Notes: generated from the letters alone by a model not told the origin. Shown: positions 1 through 10,593, counted from the stretch's first letter. The stretch is 64,000 nucleotides of DNA from Luteimonas aquatica (GCF_022662575.1 NZ_JALBFU010000005.1:75473-139472); one strand, 5' to 3'. Numbers and translations: made by a program.

Positions 1-4
1 CGCC

Positions 5-29
5 GCGCGCCGCGTTCGACGCGGCGCGC
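5..29. terminator. GC-rich hairpin at left edge
   Basis: A perfect 10-bp inverted repeat (GCGCGCCGCG / CGCGGCGCGC) with a TTCGA loop lies just upstream of the first gene. It has no T-tract. It may be the transcription-termination hairpin of a gene lying off the left end or a leader hairpin of the TonB receptor gene. The sequence cannot distinguish these. Confidence 0.4.
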
Positions 30-84
30 CCATGTCTTGCCGCGCGCGGAGATCCGCGCGCGCATCGTTGCCTGGGGATTCCTC

Positions 85-2166
85 ATGTCCGTTCCGACCG
101 CGGCCACGCCGCCTGTTTCGCCGCTTGCCCTCGCCCTGGCCTTGACGCTCTCGGCGACAGCCTCGCCCGTCCGCGCGCAGGAAACGCCGCCATCGCGCCA
201 GGCCACCACCCTCGACCGCATCCAGGTGCACGGCCAGCGTCCGCCGATCGCCACCGGCGACAGCCTCGAACAGGCGCGCGAGCGTCTCGACGAACGCGCC
301 GGCGGCACCGCCGTGCTCGATGCCGAGCGTTACCGCGACGGCCGCGTCAGCACGCTCGCCGATGCGCTCGGCTTCGCGCCGGGCGTGTTCGTGCAGCCGC
401 GCTTCGGCGCCGAGGAGGCGCGCATCGCCATCCGCGGCTCCGGCCTGCAGCGCACCTTCCATGGGCGCGGCCTGCAGGTGCTGCAGGACGGCAGTCCGCT
501 CAACCTGGCCGACGGCAGTTTCGACATGCAGGCCATCGAACCGCTGGCCGCGCGCTACGTCGAGGTCTATCGCGGCGCCAACGCGCTCGAGTACGGCGCG
601 GCGACGCTGGGCGGGGCGATCGGCTTCGTCGCGCCCACCGGCTACGACGCGCCGGCGGTGCAGCTGCGCGCGGAGGGCGGCAGTTTCGGCTACCGGCGCG
701 GCCAGGCCGCGTTCGCCGGCAGCGGCGATCGCGCCGACGGCTATCTGAGCTTGACCGGGCTGCATGCGGACGGCTATCGCGCGCACGCGCGGCAGGAGAA
801 CGAGCGCCTGTTCGGCAACGCGGGTTGGCGTTTCAGCGACACGCTCGATGGCCGGATCTACCTCACCCACGTCGATACGCGCTCCGAGTTGCCGGGCAGC
901 CTGACCCTGGCGCAGGCCAGGCACGATCCGCGGATGGCGGCGGCCGGCAACAGGCAGCTCGACCAGCGCCGCGACTTCCGCCTGGACCGGATCGGCGGCA
1001 AGCTGGCCTGGGTGCCCGGCGAAGGCAGGACGCTGACGCTGTCGGCCTACCTCGCCGACAAGGCGTTGCACCACCCGATCTTCCAGGTGCTGGAGCAGGA
1101 TTCGCGCGATGCCGGCATCGACCTGCGCTGGCGTGGCGAGGGACGGCTGGGCGCGCGGCGCAACGTGCTGACCGCGGGCGTCGCCTTCGCGCAGGGCGAG
1201 ATCGACGACGACCGCTACCGGAACGTCGACGGCCGGCGCGGCGAGCGCACCAACCGCTACGCGCAGCGCGCCGCCAGCGCCGTGTTCTATCTCGAGAACC
1301 AGACCTGGCTGGACGACAGCTGGGCGGTGAGCCTCGGCGCGCAGGCGCTGCGCGCGACGCGGCGCTCCCGCGACCGCTTCGTCGACCGCGGCATCGACGA
1401 GAGCTTCGACAGGACCTACGCCGGCGTCAGCCCCAAGCTCGGCCTGCGCTACCTGGCCGCGGACGGCGTGCAGCTGTTCGCCAACCTCAGCCGCAGCCTG
1501 GAACCGCCGAGCTTCGGCGAGCTCGCCGGCGGCCCCGCCGCCACGCCGGTCGACAAGCAGCGTGCCACCACCGCCGAGATCGGCCTGCGCCTGCGGCGCG
1601 ACGCGCTGTCGCTGGACGCCGCCTACTACCGCGCCCGCGTGGACGGCGAACTGCTCTCGCTCAACGACGCCGAGGGCAATCCGCTCGGCACCCGCAACGC
1701 CGGCCGCACCCGCCACCAGGGCCTGGAGCTGGGCGCGGACTGGGATTTCGCCCGGGATTGGCGGCTGTCGGCGAACTATCTGTGGAACGACTTCCGCTTC
1801 GACGGCGACCCCGTCTACGGCCGCAACCGCCTGGCGGGGATCCCGCCGCACCTGCTGCGCGCCGCCTTGCGCTGGTCGCCAGGCCCGCGCTGGCATGTCA
1901 CGCCGGGCCTGGAATGGGCGCCGCAGGACTATGACGTCGATCATGCGAACAGCTTCAAGGCGCCGGGCTACGCGATCCTCGGCCTGCGCATCGGCGGCGA
2001 AGCCGGTCCGCAATGGTCCTGGTTCGCCGACGCGCGCAACCTCACCGACCGCAAATGGATCGCCACCACCGGCGTGATCGCCGACGCCCGCGGCCGGGAC
2101 ACGGCGAACTTCCTGCCCGGCGAGGGGCGTGCGCTCTACGTCGGAATGGAGTGGCGCATGCGCTGA
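85..2166 (+). CDS. TonB-dependent outer-membrane receptor (FecA-like)
   Basis: This is an outer-membrane beta-barrel receptor that imports a ligand, probably an iron chelate, using TonB energy. The frame is open from a TTG at 37, but the ATG at 85 is preferred because it begins a clean signal peptide (hydrophobic ALALALTLSATASP, then an RAQ cleavage site). After a TonB-box-like stretch (TTLDRIQVHGQRP) comes a plug domain with the usual signatures (IRGSGLQRTFHGRGLQVLQDG; VEVYRGANALEYGAATLGGAI). A long barrel follows with typical late motifs (LFANLSRSLEPPSF, NAGRTRHQGLELGADW). Its length of 693 residues fits the family. It has no STN domain, so it is a transporter and not a transducer. The ligand is unknown. 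No operon partner is visible; the next gene is convergent. Confidence 0.88.
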   Translation: MSVPTAATPPVSPLALALALTLSATASPVRAQETPPSRQATTLDRIQVHGQRPPIATGDSLEQARERLDERAGGTAVLDAERYRDGRVSTLADALGFAPGVFVQPRFGAEEARIAIRGSGLQRTFHGRGLQVLQDGSPLNLADGSFDMQAIEPLAARYVEVYRGANALEYGAATLGGAIGFVAPTGYDAPAVQLRAEGGSFGYRRGQAAFAGSGDRADGYLSLTGLHADGYRAHARQENERLFGNAGWRFSDTLDGRIYLTHVDTRSELPGSLTLAQARHDPRMAAAGNRQLDQRRDFRLDRIGGKLAWVPGEGRTLTLSAYLADKALHHPIFQVLEQDSRDAGIDLRWRGEGRLGARRNVLTAGVAFAQGEIDDDRYRNVDGRRGERTNRYAQRAASAVFYLENQTWLDDSWAVSLGAQALRATRRSRDRFVDRGIDESFDRTYAGVSPKLGLRYLAADGVQLFANLSRSLEPPSFGELAGGPAATPVDKQRATTAEIGLRLRRDALSLDAAYYRARVDGELLSLNDAEGNPLGTRNAGRTRHQGLELGADWDFARDWRLSANYLWNDFRFDGDPVYGRNRLAGIPPHLLRAALRWSPGPRWHVTPGLEWAPQDYDVDHANSFKAPGYAILGLRIGGEAGPQWSWFADARNLTDRKWIATTGVIADARGRDTANFLPGEGRALYVGMEWRMR

Positions 2167-2201
2167 GGCATCGCGTGCCGATCCGTGCTGCCGGGCGCGG
2201 A

Positions 2202-2882
2202 TCAGCGCGAGGCGCGCGAAGCGTCGCGCTCGGGGATCCATCGCAGCGTGCCGCAGACCCAGTCGGTCAGCGGCAGCACGATGTTGAAGTTGCTGCGGCC
2301 CATCAGGCCGCGGTGGTGGTGCAGCTGGTGCAGGCGACGCATCTGCCTCAGCCACGGCAGCCGGGTGAGCGGGTGGCCGTCGGGCAGGTGGTGGCAGGTG
2401 TGGAAGAACTCGTAGAGCAGGTAGCCGGCGATCAGGCCGCAGGCCAGCAGGCGGGCCATGTCGGGCGAGGTCAGCCAGGCGGCGAGCAGCGCGGCCGGAA
2501 GCACGAAGGCGCCGGCGAACAGCACGATCAGCCACGGCGGGAACAGGATCACGCGCCAGTCGCGGCGCTGCTCGTAGCTCATCCGCTGCGGGCTGAAGAA
2601 GCTGTGATGGTCGCCGGTGTGGCGCCGGTAGAACAGCTTGCCGAGCCGGGTCTTGCGGTGTCCCAGCCAACGATGCACCAGATAGACGCCGCCGTTGAAG
2701 GCCAGCAGCCCGGCGGCCAGCGCCAGCGCCTCGGGCCAGGAGAAGCGCCGCAGTCCGGACAGGGCGAAGGCGACGCAGCCGGCGCCGAACAGGGTGATGA
2801 AGGACGCATGCGCCACGGCGCTGTAGCGCGGACTGACCTGGGCGCGATAGCGGTCCCGGAACGTCTGCACGGTGTCTTGCAT
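2202..2882 (-). CDS. Fatty acid hydroxylase / sterol desaturase superfamily membrane protein
   Basis: This 226-residue integral membrane di-iron oxygenase is of the PF04116 type. The histidine clusters that bind the two irons are all visible: HRWLGH near residue 71, HTGDHH near 89, HTCHH near 165 and HQLHHHR near 190. They are interspersed with about four hydrophobic segments. The family hydroxylates or desaturates fatty acyl, sterol or carotenoid substrates at the membrane. The substrate cannot be told from the sequence. It stands alone between a convergent TonB receptor and the tail of a transporter gene. The start at 2882 gives a plausible cytoplasmic N-terminus (MQDTVQTFRDRY). Confidence 0.85.
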   Translation of the reverse strand: MQDTVQTFRDRYRAQVSPRYSAVAHASFITLFGAGCVAFALSGLRRFSWPEALALAAGLLAFNGGVYLVHRWLGHRKTRLGKLFYRRHTGDHHSFFSPQRMSYEQRRDWRVILFPPWLIVLFAGAFVLPAALLAAWLTSPDMARLLACGLIAGYLLYEFFHTCHHLPDGHPLTRLPWLRQMRRLHQLHHHRGLMGRSNFNIVLPLTDWVCGTLRWIPERDASRASR

Positions 2883-2975
2883 GCGCGCCTCCCACGACCG
2901 GCGAAGGGTGCCGGTCCCGTCGCGCGCGGGGGCGCGGCGGGACCGATGATAGCGCCGATGCCGTGCGCGCGGCGG

Positions 2976-4634
2976 CTACTGGGTGATGTCCACGTCCTTG
3001 GTCTCGCGCAGGAACAGCGAGCCGATCACGAAGGTCATCAGCGCGAACACGATCGGATACCACAAACCTGAATAGATGTTGCCGGTGGCCGCCACGATGG
3101 CGAAGGCGGTGACCGGCAGGAAGCCGCCGAACCAGCCGTTGCCGATGTGGTAGGGCAGGCTCATCGAGGTGTAGCGGATGCGGGTGGGGAACAGCTCCAC
3201 CAGCCAGGCCGCGATCGGGCCGTACACCATGGTCACCAGCAGCACCAGGTAGGTCAGCAGCAGGACGACCATCGGCTTGTTGATCTGCGCCGGGTCGGCC
3301 TTCTCCGGATAGCCGGCGGCCTTGAGCGCATCGCCCAGTTGCTGGCCGAAGGCGTCGGACTGCGTCTTGAACGCGTCCTTGTCCAGCACCTCGCCCTCGA
3401 AGCTGTCGACCACGGTGCCTCCGATGGAAACGGTGGCGACGCTGCCGGCGGGCGCGGCGGCGTTGTCGTAGGGAATGCCTTTCTTGGCCAGCGCCGACTT
3501 GATGATGTCGCAGGACTGCTTGAAGGTCTTCTTGCCCACCGGGTCGAACTGGAAGGCGCAACGGTCCGGATCGGCGGTCACCGTCACCGGCGCTGCGGCG
3601 ACGGCGGCCTCCAGGGCGGGATTGACGTTGTGGGTGAGCGCCTTGAAGGTCGGAATGTAGGTGATCGCCGCCAGCAGGCAGCCGGCCATGATGATCTTCT
3701 TGCGGCCGATCCTGTCCGAGAGCCAGCCGAAGAAGATGAAGCCGCCGGTGGCGATCGCCAGCGCGATGGCGATCAGGATGTCGGCGGTATTGGCGTCCAC
3801 GCCGAGCGTCTTGGTGAGGAAGAACAGCGAATAGAACTGTCCGCCATACCAGACCACGCCCTGGCCCGCGGTGGCGCCGAGCAGGGCGAGCAGCACCAGC
3901 TTGCCGTTGCTGCTGAAGAAGCTTTCGGTGATCGGCGCCTTCGAGGTCTTGCCCTCGGCCTTCATCTGCTGGAACAGCGGCGACTCGGACAGCTGCATGC
4001 GGATCCACACCGAGATGCCCAGCAGCACCACCGAGACGATGAACGGCAGGCGCCAGGCCCAGGCCTCGAAGGTCTCCTTGCCGAAGTAGTTGCGGCAGGC
4101 CCAGATCACCAGCAGCGAGAGGAACAGGCCGAGCGTGGCGGTGGTCTGGATGAAGCTGGTGTAGAAGCCGCGCTTGCCGTTGGGCGCGTGCTCGGCCACG
4201 TAGGTGGCCGCGCCGCCGTACTCGCCGCCCAGCGCCAGGCCCTGCAGCAGGCGCAGCAGGATCAGGATCACCGGCGCGGCGAAGCCGAGCGTGGCGTAGC
4301 TGGGCAGGACGCCGACCAGGAAGGTCGACAGGCCCATGATCACGATGGTGACCAGGAAGGTGTACTTGCGGCCGATCATGTCGCCCAGGCGCCCGAACAC
4401 CAGCGCGCCGAACGGGCGCACCGCGAAGCCGACCGCGAAGGCGAGCAGGGCGAAGATGAACTGGCTGGTCTCGTTGAGGCCGCCGAAGAACTGCTTGCCG
4501 ATGATCGCGGCCAGCGACCCGTACAGGTAGAAGTCGTACCACTCGAACACGGTGCCGAGGCTGGAGGCGAAGATGACCTTCTTGTGGCCTCGCGTCAGCG
4601 GCGTGGCCGAGGCGTTGGCGGTGGTGGTGGACAT
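2976..4634 (-). CDS. MFS transporter, metabolite:H+ symporter (MHS) family
   Basis: This is an inner-membrane proton symporter related to ProP, ShiA and KgtP. The N-terminus has the MHS signature (GTVFEWYDFYLYGSLA), followed by the motif GRLGDMIGRKYTF and, in the second half, GWLSDRIGRKKIIM. The protein is 552 residues, about 100 longer than classical members. The extra stretch is a hydrophilic segment before TM11 (roughly residues 345-450, including DRCAFQFDPVGKKTFKQSC with two cysteines), predicted to be periplasmic. The start at 4634 is chosen because AGGGGA lies just upstream and the homology begins there; the frame stays open far beyond. It is 14 bp downstream of the porin gene and almost surely cotranscribed with it. 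The proximity to acs suggests a carboxylate substrate, which is an inference. Confidence 0.88.
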   Translation of the reverse strand: MSTTTANASATPLTRGHKKVIFASSLGTVFEWYDFYLYGSLAAIIGKQFFGGLNETSQFIFALLAFAVGFAVRPFGALVFGRLGDMIGRKYTFLVTIVIMGLSTFLVGVLPSYATLGFAAPVILILLRLLQGLALGGEYGGAATYVAEHAPNGKRGFYTSFIQTTATLGLFLSLLVIWACRNYFGKETFEAWAWRLPFIVSVVLLGISVWIRMQLSESPLFQQMKAEGKTSKAPITESFFSSNGKLVLLALLGATAGQGVVWYGGQFYSLFFLTKTLGVDANTADILIAIALAIATGGFIFFGWLSDRIGRKKIIMAGCLLAAITYIPTFKALTHNVNPALEAAVAAAPVTVTADPDRCAFQFDPVGKKTFKQSCDIIKSALAKKGIPYDNAAAPAGSVATVSIGGTVVDSFEGEVLDKDAFKTQSDAFGQQLGDALKAAGYPEKADPAQINKPMVVLLLTYLVLLVTMVYGPIAAWLVELFPTRIRYTSMSLPYHIGNGWFGGFLPVTAFAIVAATGNIYSGLWYPIVFALMTFVIGSLFLRETKDVDITQ

Positions 4635-4648
4635 GCGGTTCCCCTGGG

Positions 4649-6106
4649 TCAGAAGTTGTACTTGACGTGCGTCTGCAGGCGATTGAGGTCGCCGCGGTCG
4701 CCGCTCTCGATTTCGCGCTGGCCCCAGATCAGCTCGGCGCCCACGTCGAGCTTGGGCAGCGGCGAGTAGATCAGGTTCACGTGCGCCGACTGCGCCGACT
4801 TGGTGATGCCCATGCCGGTCAGCGAAGTGTCGTTGTCGTATTCGGCGCGCGAGTAGAACAGGTTGCCGCGCAGCTTCGGGCTGAACACGTGGCGCCAGCC
4901 GACGAAGCCGGCGACCACGTCGATGTTGTCCAGGTCGCCGTTCTCGTCGAGCACCGCGTCGTTGTTCAGCGCCAGGCCGACGTAGCGGCCGATGCCGGTG
5001 CCGCCGGTGAGCATGTAGCGGATGTCGTCGTTGGCGCCGATGTTCCACTTGCCCGACAGGCTCAGGCCGAAGCCGGTGCCGCTGTCGTCGGCGCCGGCCG
5101 CGGTGGCGGTGCCGGCGGTCTGGTACTTGAGCTGGCGCGCCAGCGCCGCGACGCTGAAGTGGCCCCAGTCGCCCTTGGTGGTGTAGCGCGCGGTGAAGTC
5201 CGGCATCGCCCCGTCGTCGCCCTGCACCTGGGCCATGTTGCCGCGGTAGGGCGTGTACACCGTCTCCGGGTTCTCGATCGAGAACGACCACGGCCCGCTG
5301 GTGTAGCGCAGCTGCGCCTGGCGCACGAACACCGTGCCCTCGGTGGGGCCGAGGAAGTCGACGGTGTCGGGCAGGGCGTTGGTGTCCTGGAAGTTGGACC
5401 AGGTCTGGCCGGCCAGCCATTTGTTCCAGGTGACGTAGGCGTGGCGCAGGGTGAGCGCGTAGGTGTTGGTGGCGACCTCGTTGCCGGTGAAGCTGGTGGT
5501 GCCGCCGCCGAACAGGTCGAACTCCAGGTAGGCCTTGAGCTTGTCGCCGCTGTCGAGCTGGGTGTCGGCGCCGAACCAGAAGCGCGAGAAGTAGGCGCCC
5601 ATGTCGGTGTCGGCGCCGCCTTCCTTGGTGTGCCCGCCGCCGACCGGAATGGCCTTGGGCACGTAGAACAGGCGGCCGACCGTGCCGTCGGGGATGTCGC
5701 CGTCGTTGGTGCTGGTCACCGAGGCGTCGAGCTTGATGAAGCCGCCGTAGGTGAAAGTGGTGCCGGGGTTGGCGGTGGCCATGATGGTGCCGCCCTGGAT
5801 AGGCGCCTTGCCGGCCGGCAAGGCGGCGGGTGCCTGCGCCTGCACCGTCTTGACCTCGCTCAGTTGCGTCTGCGTTTCGGCGACGCTGGCCTGGGTCTGC
5901 TGCTGCTGGGACACCAGCTGCTGCACCATCTTTTCCAGTTGCGCGACGCGCGCTTCCAGCTCGCGTTCCTTGGCGGTTTCCGCCAGCGCCGCGCCCGGCG
6001 CCAGCAAGGCGAACGACAGGGAAACGGCAAGCAGCGACGCCGCGGGCGCGCGGCGCGTCTGTACGGTGACAGGCGATCGCCTGCCCACTGCGGTCGGCAT
6101 CGTCAT
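4649..6106 (-). CDS. DcaP-like trimeric outer-membrane porin
   Basis: This 485-residue outer-membrane porin has a signal peptide (LLAVSLSFALLAPGAALAE). A coiled-coil N-terminal segment (ELEARVAQLEKMVQQLVSQ), typical of DcaP-type trimers, is followed by a beta-barrel with alternating strands that ends in the terminal aromatic motif VKYNF. DcaP porins of Acinetobacter and Pseudomonas pass small anionic molecules such as dicarboxylates. The start at 6106 has a strong ribosome-binding site (GGAGGGAG about 8 nt upstream). It is the first gene of a two-gene operon with the MHS transporter: porin for outer-membrane entry, symporter for inner-membrane uptake. It is divergent from acs and shares its regulatory region. 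Confidence 0.87.
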   Translation of the reverse strand: MTMPTAVGRRSPVTVQTRRAPAASLLAVSLSFALLAPGAALAETAKERELEARVAQLEKMVQQLVSQQQQTQASVAETQTQLSEVKTVQAQAPAALPAGKAPIQGGTIMATANPGTTFTYGGFIKLDASVTSTNDGDIPDGTVGRLFYVPKAIPVGGGHTKEGGADTDMGAYFSRFWFGADTQLDSGDKLKAYLEFDLFGGGTTSFTGNEVATNTYALTLRHAYVTWNKWLAGQTWSNFQDTNALPDTVDFLGPTEGTVFVRQAQLRYTSGPWSFSIENPETVYTPYRGNMAQVQGDDGAMPDFTARYTTKGDWGHFSVAALARQLKYQTAGTATAAGADDSGTGFGLSLSGKWNIGANDDIRYMLTGGTGIGRYVGLALNNDAVLDENGDLDNIDVVAGFVGWRHVFSPKLRGNLFYSRAEYDNDTSLTGMGITKSAQSAHVNLIYSPLPKLDVGAELIWGQREIESGDRGDLNRLQTHVKYNF

Positions 6107-6205
6107 GGAACTCCCTCCGGTAGGGCCTGGTGGGGCCCGGCGAGGGCAGGGTGCGCGTGCGTGAAGATCGCGTCGATTCGCCATTGGTCGAAAGCGGCGC
6201 CGCCA

Positions 6206-6221
6206 TTAGACGAAGGTCTAA
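6206..6221. promoter_or_regulatory. Perfect inverted repeat in acs/porin intergenic region (candidate CrbR site)
   Basis: TTAGAC-GAAG-GTCTAA is a perfect 6-bp inverted repeat with a 4-bp spacer. It sits about 62 bp upstream of the acs start codon and 100 bp upstream of the porin start codon. Such a dyad suits a dimeric NarL/LuxR-family response regulator, and a regulator of that type lies just downstream of acs. Assigning it to that regulator is inference from position and symmetry. Confidence 0.55.
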
Positions 6222-6282
6222 CCTTTCGCGGCCGGGCTTGCGGCACACTGACATCAGTACCGCTCCCGTCGATGCCGATCCG

Positions 6283-8238
<1,956 letters not shown>

Positions 8239-8588
8239 TGCCTGGGCGGCTCGGGATGCGCGCGACTGCACAAAGTTTCGTCATCCCGGCGCAAGCTGGG
8301 ACCCATTTTGATCTTCGCTGTTGTTCTTTAAGAGCAGAGCGTTTCGTCCGCTGGCGCGGCCGAGTTCATTTCTTTTGCTGGCCCAAAAGAAACGAACCAA
8401 AGAAAACGGCCTTCCCCGACGAAGCACTCCCACTGTTTCTCCGCTATCGGGATTTTTCGACTCGCCCTCCTGGCTCGGTCGAAAAACGGCGCACATCCCT
8501 GTGCCCTCGGACCGATGGTCCTCGACACCTCCGGGTCTCTTGTTGATATCGCCGCATCAGGATTTTCAGAAGCACTAAAAATACAGGC
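8239..8588. repeat. Intergenic region with dispersed-repeat fragments (acs to response regulator)
   Basis: The 350-bp gap holds no convincing gene. Two elements stand out. At 8279-8304 a CGTCATCCCGGCGCAAGCTGGG stretch resembles the extragenic GTCATTCC-type palindromes also seen near 33.7 kb. At 8369-8392 a 9-bp palindrome (TTTCTTTTG / CAAAAGAAA, loop CTGGCC) is followed by CGAACCAAAGAAAA. This AT-rich block is unlike its surroundings and is of a kind I associate with dispersed xanthomonad intergenic repeats. The rest is leader for the regulator gene. Confidence 0.5.
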
Positions 8589-9257
8589 ATGCCCACCCTC
8601 CTCATCGCCGACGACCATCCGCTGTTTCGCGAAGCCCTGCGCGGCGCCGTGCAGCGCGTGCTGCCGCAGGCGCTGCTGCGCGAGGCCGACGATGCCGAGT
8701 CGCTGTACGCGATGGTCGAGGCCGAGCCGGACGCCGACCTGCTGCTGCTCGACCTGAACATGCCCGGCGCGCAGGGCTTCAGTGCGCTGGTGCACCTGCG
8801 CGCGCTGTATCCGCAATTGCCCATCGTGATGGTGTCCGCGCGCGAGGAGCCGGCGGTGATGCGTCGCGCGCTCGACCACGGCGCGATGGGTTTCATTCCC
8901 AAGTCCGCCGACGCCGGCACCCTGGGCGAGGCGATCACGCGCGTGCTCGAGGGCGATCGCTGGGCGCCGGCCAGCGCCCAGGCCGCGCCGGCGGCCGGCT
9001 CGGACGAGCACGACGCCGCGCAGCGGCTGCGCGATCTCACCCCGCAGCAGTTCCGCGTGCTGCAGATGCTCAGCGCCGGCCTGCTCAACAAGCAGATCGG
9101 CTACGAGCTGGGCGTGTCCGAGGCGACGGTGAAGGCGCACATGACCGCGATCCTGCGCAAGCTCGGCGCCAACAACCGCACCCAGGCGGTGCTGATCGCC
9201 GGCAGGCTGGCCCTGGACCCGGGGTCGGTGGCGCCGCCGCCGGAAGAGGCCGACTAG
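8589..9257 (+). CDS. crbR: LuxR/NarL-family response regulator (CrbR/ErdR-like)
   Basis: This 222-residue DNA-binding response regulator has an N-terminal receiver domain with the acidic pair at ADDHPLF and the phosphoacceptor D55 in LLLLDLNMPG. The conserved S (MVSARE) and K (FIPKSA) are also present. The C-terminal LuxR-type HTH runs from about residue 148 (LTPQQFRVLQMLSAGLLNKQ) to SEATVKAHMTAILRKLGANN. ErdR/CrbR/AgmR proteins activate acs and alcohol or acetate genes when phosphorylated by the SLC5-type kinase CrbS/MxtR, and such a kinase is encoded at 14194-17673. Placement directly after acs supports this role. The symbol is by inference; other NarL-type regulators cannot be excluded from sequence alone. 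Confidence 0.8.
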   Translation: MPTLLIADDHPLFREALRGAVQRVLPQALLREADDAESLYAMVEAEPDADLLLLDLNMPGAQGFSALVHLRALYPQLPIVMVSAREEPAVMRRALDHGAMGFIPKSADAGTLGEAITRVLEGDRWAPASAQAAPAAGSDEHDAAQRLRDLTPQQFRVLQMLSAGLLNKQIGYELGVSEATVKAHMTAILRKLGANNRTQAVLIAGRLALDPGSVAPPPEEAD

Positions 9258-9297
9258 CGCGGCGCGGCCAGTGCCGTTTCAGCCCGGGCGATCGCGT

Positions 9298-9669
9298 TCA
9301 GGACGCGTCGAGCAGTTCGATCAAGGCGCGCTGCTGCTTGCGCGAGAGCTTGCGCAGCACGCCGAGCAGGCGCGCTTCCATCGGATCGCTGTACTTGCCC
9401 GGGTTGTCGCGCACCGACAGCCCGCTGCCCTTGAGCACGCCGCGTCCGGTCGCCAGCCATTCGAAGCTGACGTGCTGGTGCACCGCGATCTCGATCATCC
9501 GGTCCAGTTCGGGCAGGGCCAGGCCGCCCAGCCACTTGCGGGCCGTCTCGCGGCTGACCCCGTAGTACTCGGCCAGCGCGCCGGTCCGCCGGCGCCCCGG
9601 CGCGAAGCCGGAGGCATCCAGCGCGCGGTGCAACCGGCGAGCGAATTCGGCGTGCGGGGATTGCGGCAT
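9298..9669 (-). CDS. CI-repressor-like HTH regulator, copy A (downstream copy)
   Basis: This 123-residue protein has a lambda/CI-type helix-turn-helix (FARRLHRALDASG ... LAEYYGVSRETARKWLGG). The usual small-repressor motif FEWLATGRG follows near residue 75. The C-terminal region (MEARLLGVLRKLSRKQQRAL) may mediate dimerisation. There is no LexA-like peptidase domain. The ATG at 9669 is where the homology with the third copy begins; an upstream in-frame ATG at 9765 would add 32 poorly conserved residues. It is the last of three tandem copies and differs from the others mainly after FEWLATGRG (VLKGSGLSVRDNPGKYSD instead of APQGKDLSVREASGKYGD). It is convergent with crbR. The target is unknown; autoregulation is likely. 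Confidence 0.8.
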   Translation of the reverse strand: MPQSPHAEFARRLHRALDASGFAPGRRRTGALAEYYGVSRETARKWLGGLALPELDRMIEIAVHQHVSFEWLATGRGVLKGSGLSVRDNPGKYSDPMEARLLGVLRKLSRKQQRALIELLDAS

Positions 9670-9759
9670 CGGAGGCGGCGGCGATCTTGATGAAAGTGAA
9701 TACGCCAGGTCGCGACATGCCGCCGTTGCGGGGCGATGCGGCATCGATGCCGCGAGCGA

Positions 9760-9778
9760 ACGCAACCCATTGTTGCGT
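9760..9778. promoter_or_regulatory. Inverted repeat upstream of HTH copy A (candidate operator)
   Basis: ACGCAAC-CCATT-GTTGCGT is a perfect 7-bp inverted repeat located about 91 bp upstream of the start codon of HTH copy A. The identical element recurs at 10405-10423 and 11034-11052, each upstream of one HTH gene. It is probably the autoregulatory operator. Confidence 0.55.
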
Positions 9779-9942
9779 AAGGAATGTTTGGCATACGCAA
9801 CTTTCGATTGCTCGGATAAACAATTTGCGATGGCGGTTCGCCGGTCGCACCGGAGCCGAGACCCGATGTGAAGACAGTGGGGGCCCGTCGCCGGAGACGG
9901 GCGCGCATCCCGTGATCGGCGTCACCGCCTGCACGGCCGTGC

Positions 9943-10314
9943 TCAGGGCGCGTCGAGCAGCTCGATCAAGGCGCGCTGCTGCTTGCGCGAGAGCTTGCGC
10001 AGCACGCCGAGCAGGCGCGCTTCCATCGGGTCGCCGTACTTGCCCGAGGCCTCGCGCACCGACAGATCCTTGCCCTGCGGTGCGCCGCGTCCGGTGGCCA
10101 GCCATTCGAAGCTGACGTGCTGATGGACCGCGATCTCGATCATCCGGTCCAGCTCGGGCAGAGCCAGGCCGCCGAGCCACTTGCGCGCCGTCTCGCGGCT
10201 GACGCCGTAGTACTCGGCCAGCGCGCCGGTCCGCCGGCGCCCCGGCGCGAAGCCGGAGGCATCCAGCGCGCGGTGCAACCGGCGAGCGAATTCGGCGTGC
10301 GGGGATTGCGGCAT
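9943..10314 (-). CDS. CI-repressor-like HTH regulator, copy B (chimeric middle copy)
   Basis: This 123-residue HTH protein has the same domain layout as its neighbours. Its first residues (MPQSPHAEF) and its entire upstream region are identical to copy A, while its C-terminal two thirds are identical to copy C (APQGKDLSVREASGKYGD and the end LIELLDAP). The switch lies within 10205-10277, where A and C are identical, so this gene looks like the product of unequal crossing-over between two ancestral tandem genes. Near-complete DNA identity to its parents shows the event is recent. Its helix-turn-helix is intact, so it should be functional. Confidence 0.8.
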   Translation of the reverse strand: MPQSPHAEFARRLHRALDASGFAPGRRRTGALAEYYGVSRETARKWLGGLALPELDRMIEIAVHQHVSFEWLATGRGAPQGKDLSVREASGKYGDPMEARLLGVLRKLSRKQQRALIELLDAP

Positions 10315-10593
10315 CGGAGGCGGCGGCGATCTTGATGAAAGTGAATACGCCAGGTCGCGACATGCCGCCGTTGCGGGGCGATGCGGCATCGATGCCGCGA
10401 GCGAACGCAACCCATTGTTGCGTAAGGAATGTTTGGCATACGCAACTTTCGATTGCTCGGATAAACAATTTGCGATGGCGGTTCGCCGGTCGCACCGGAG
10501 CCGAGACCCGATGTGAAGACAGTGGGGGCCCGTCGCCGGAGACGGGCGCGCATCCCGTGATCGGCGTCACCGCCTGCACGGCCGTGCTCAGGG
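9949..10593. repeat. 645-bp tandem duplication unit
   Basis: Corresponding positions in the array recur at an exact 645-bp offset, e.g. the operator dyads at 9760 and 10405 and the gene stops at 9298, 9943 and 10588. The intergenic segments 9670-9942 and 10315-10587 have equal length (273 bp) and read identically. The coordinates given are one arbitrary phase of the unit. The flanking third gene has a different upstream region, which marks it as the outer ancestral copy. Confidence 0.8.
10405..10423. promoter_or_regulatory. Inverted repeat upstream of HTH copy B (candidate operator)
   Basis: This is the second occurrence of ACGCAAC-CCATT-GTTGCGT, in the duplicated upstream region about 91 bp before the copy B start codon. 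Confidence 0.55.
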
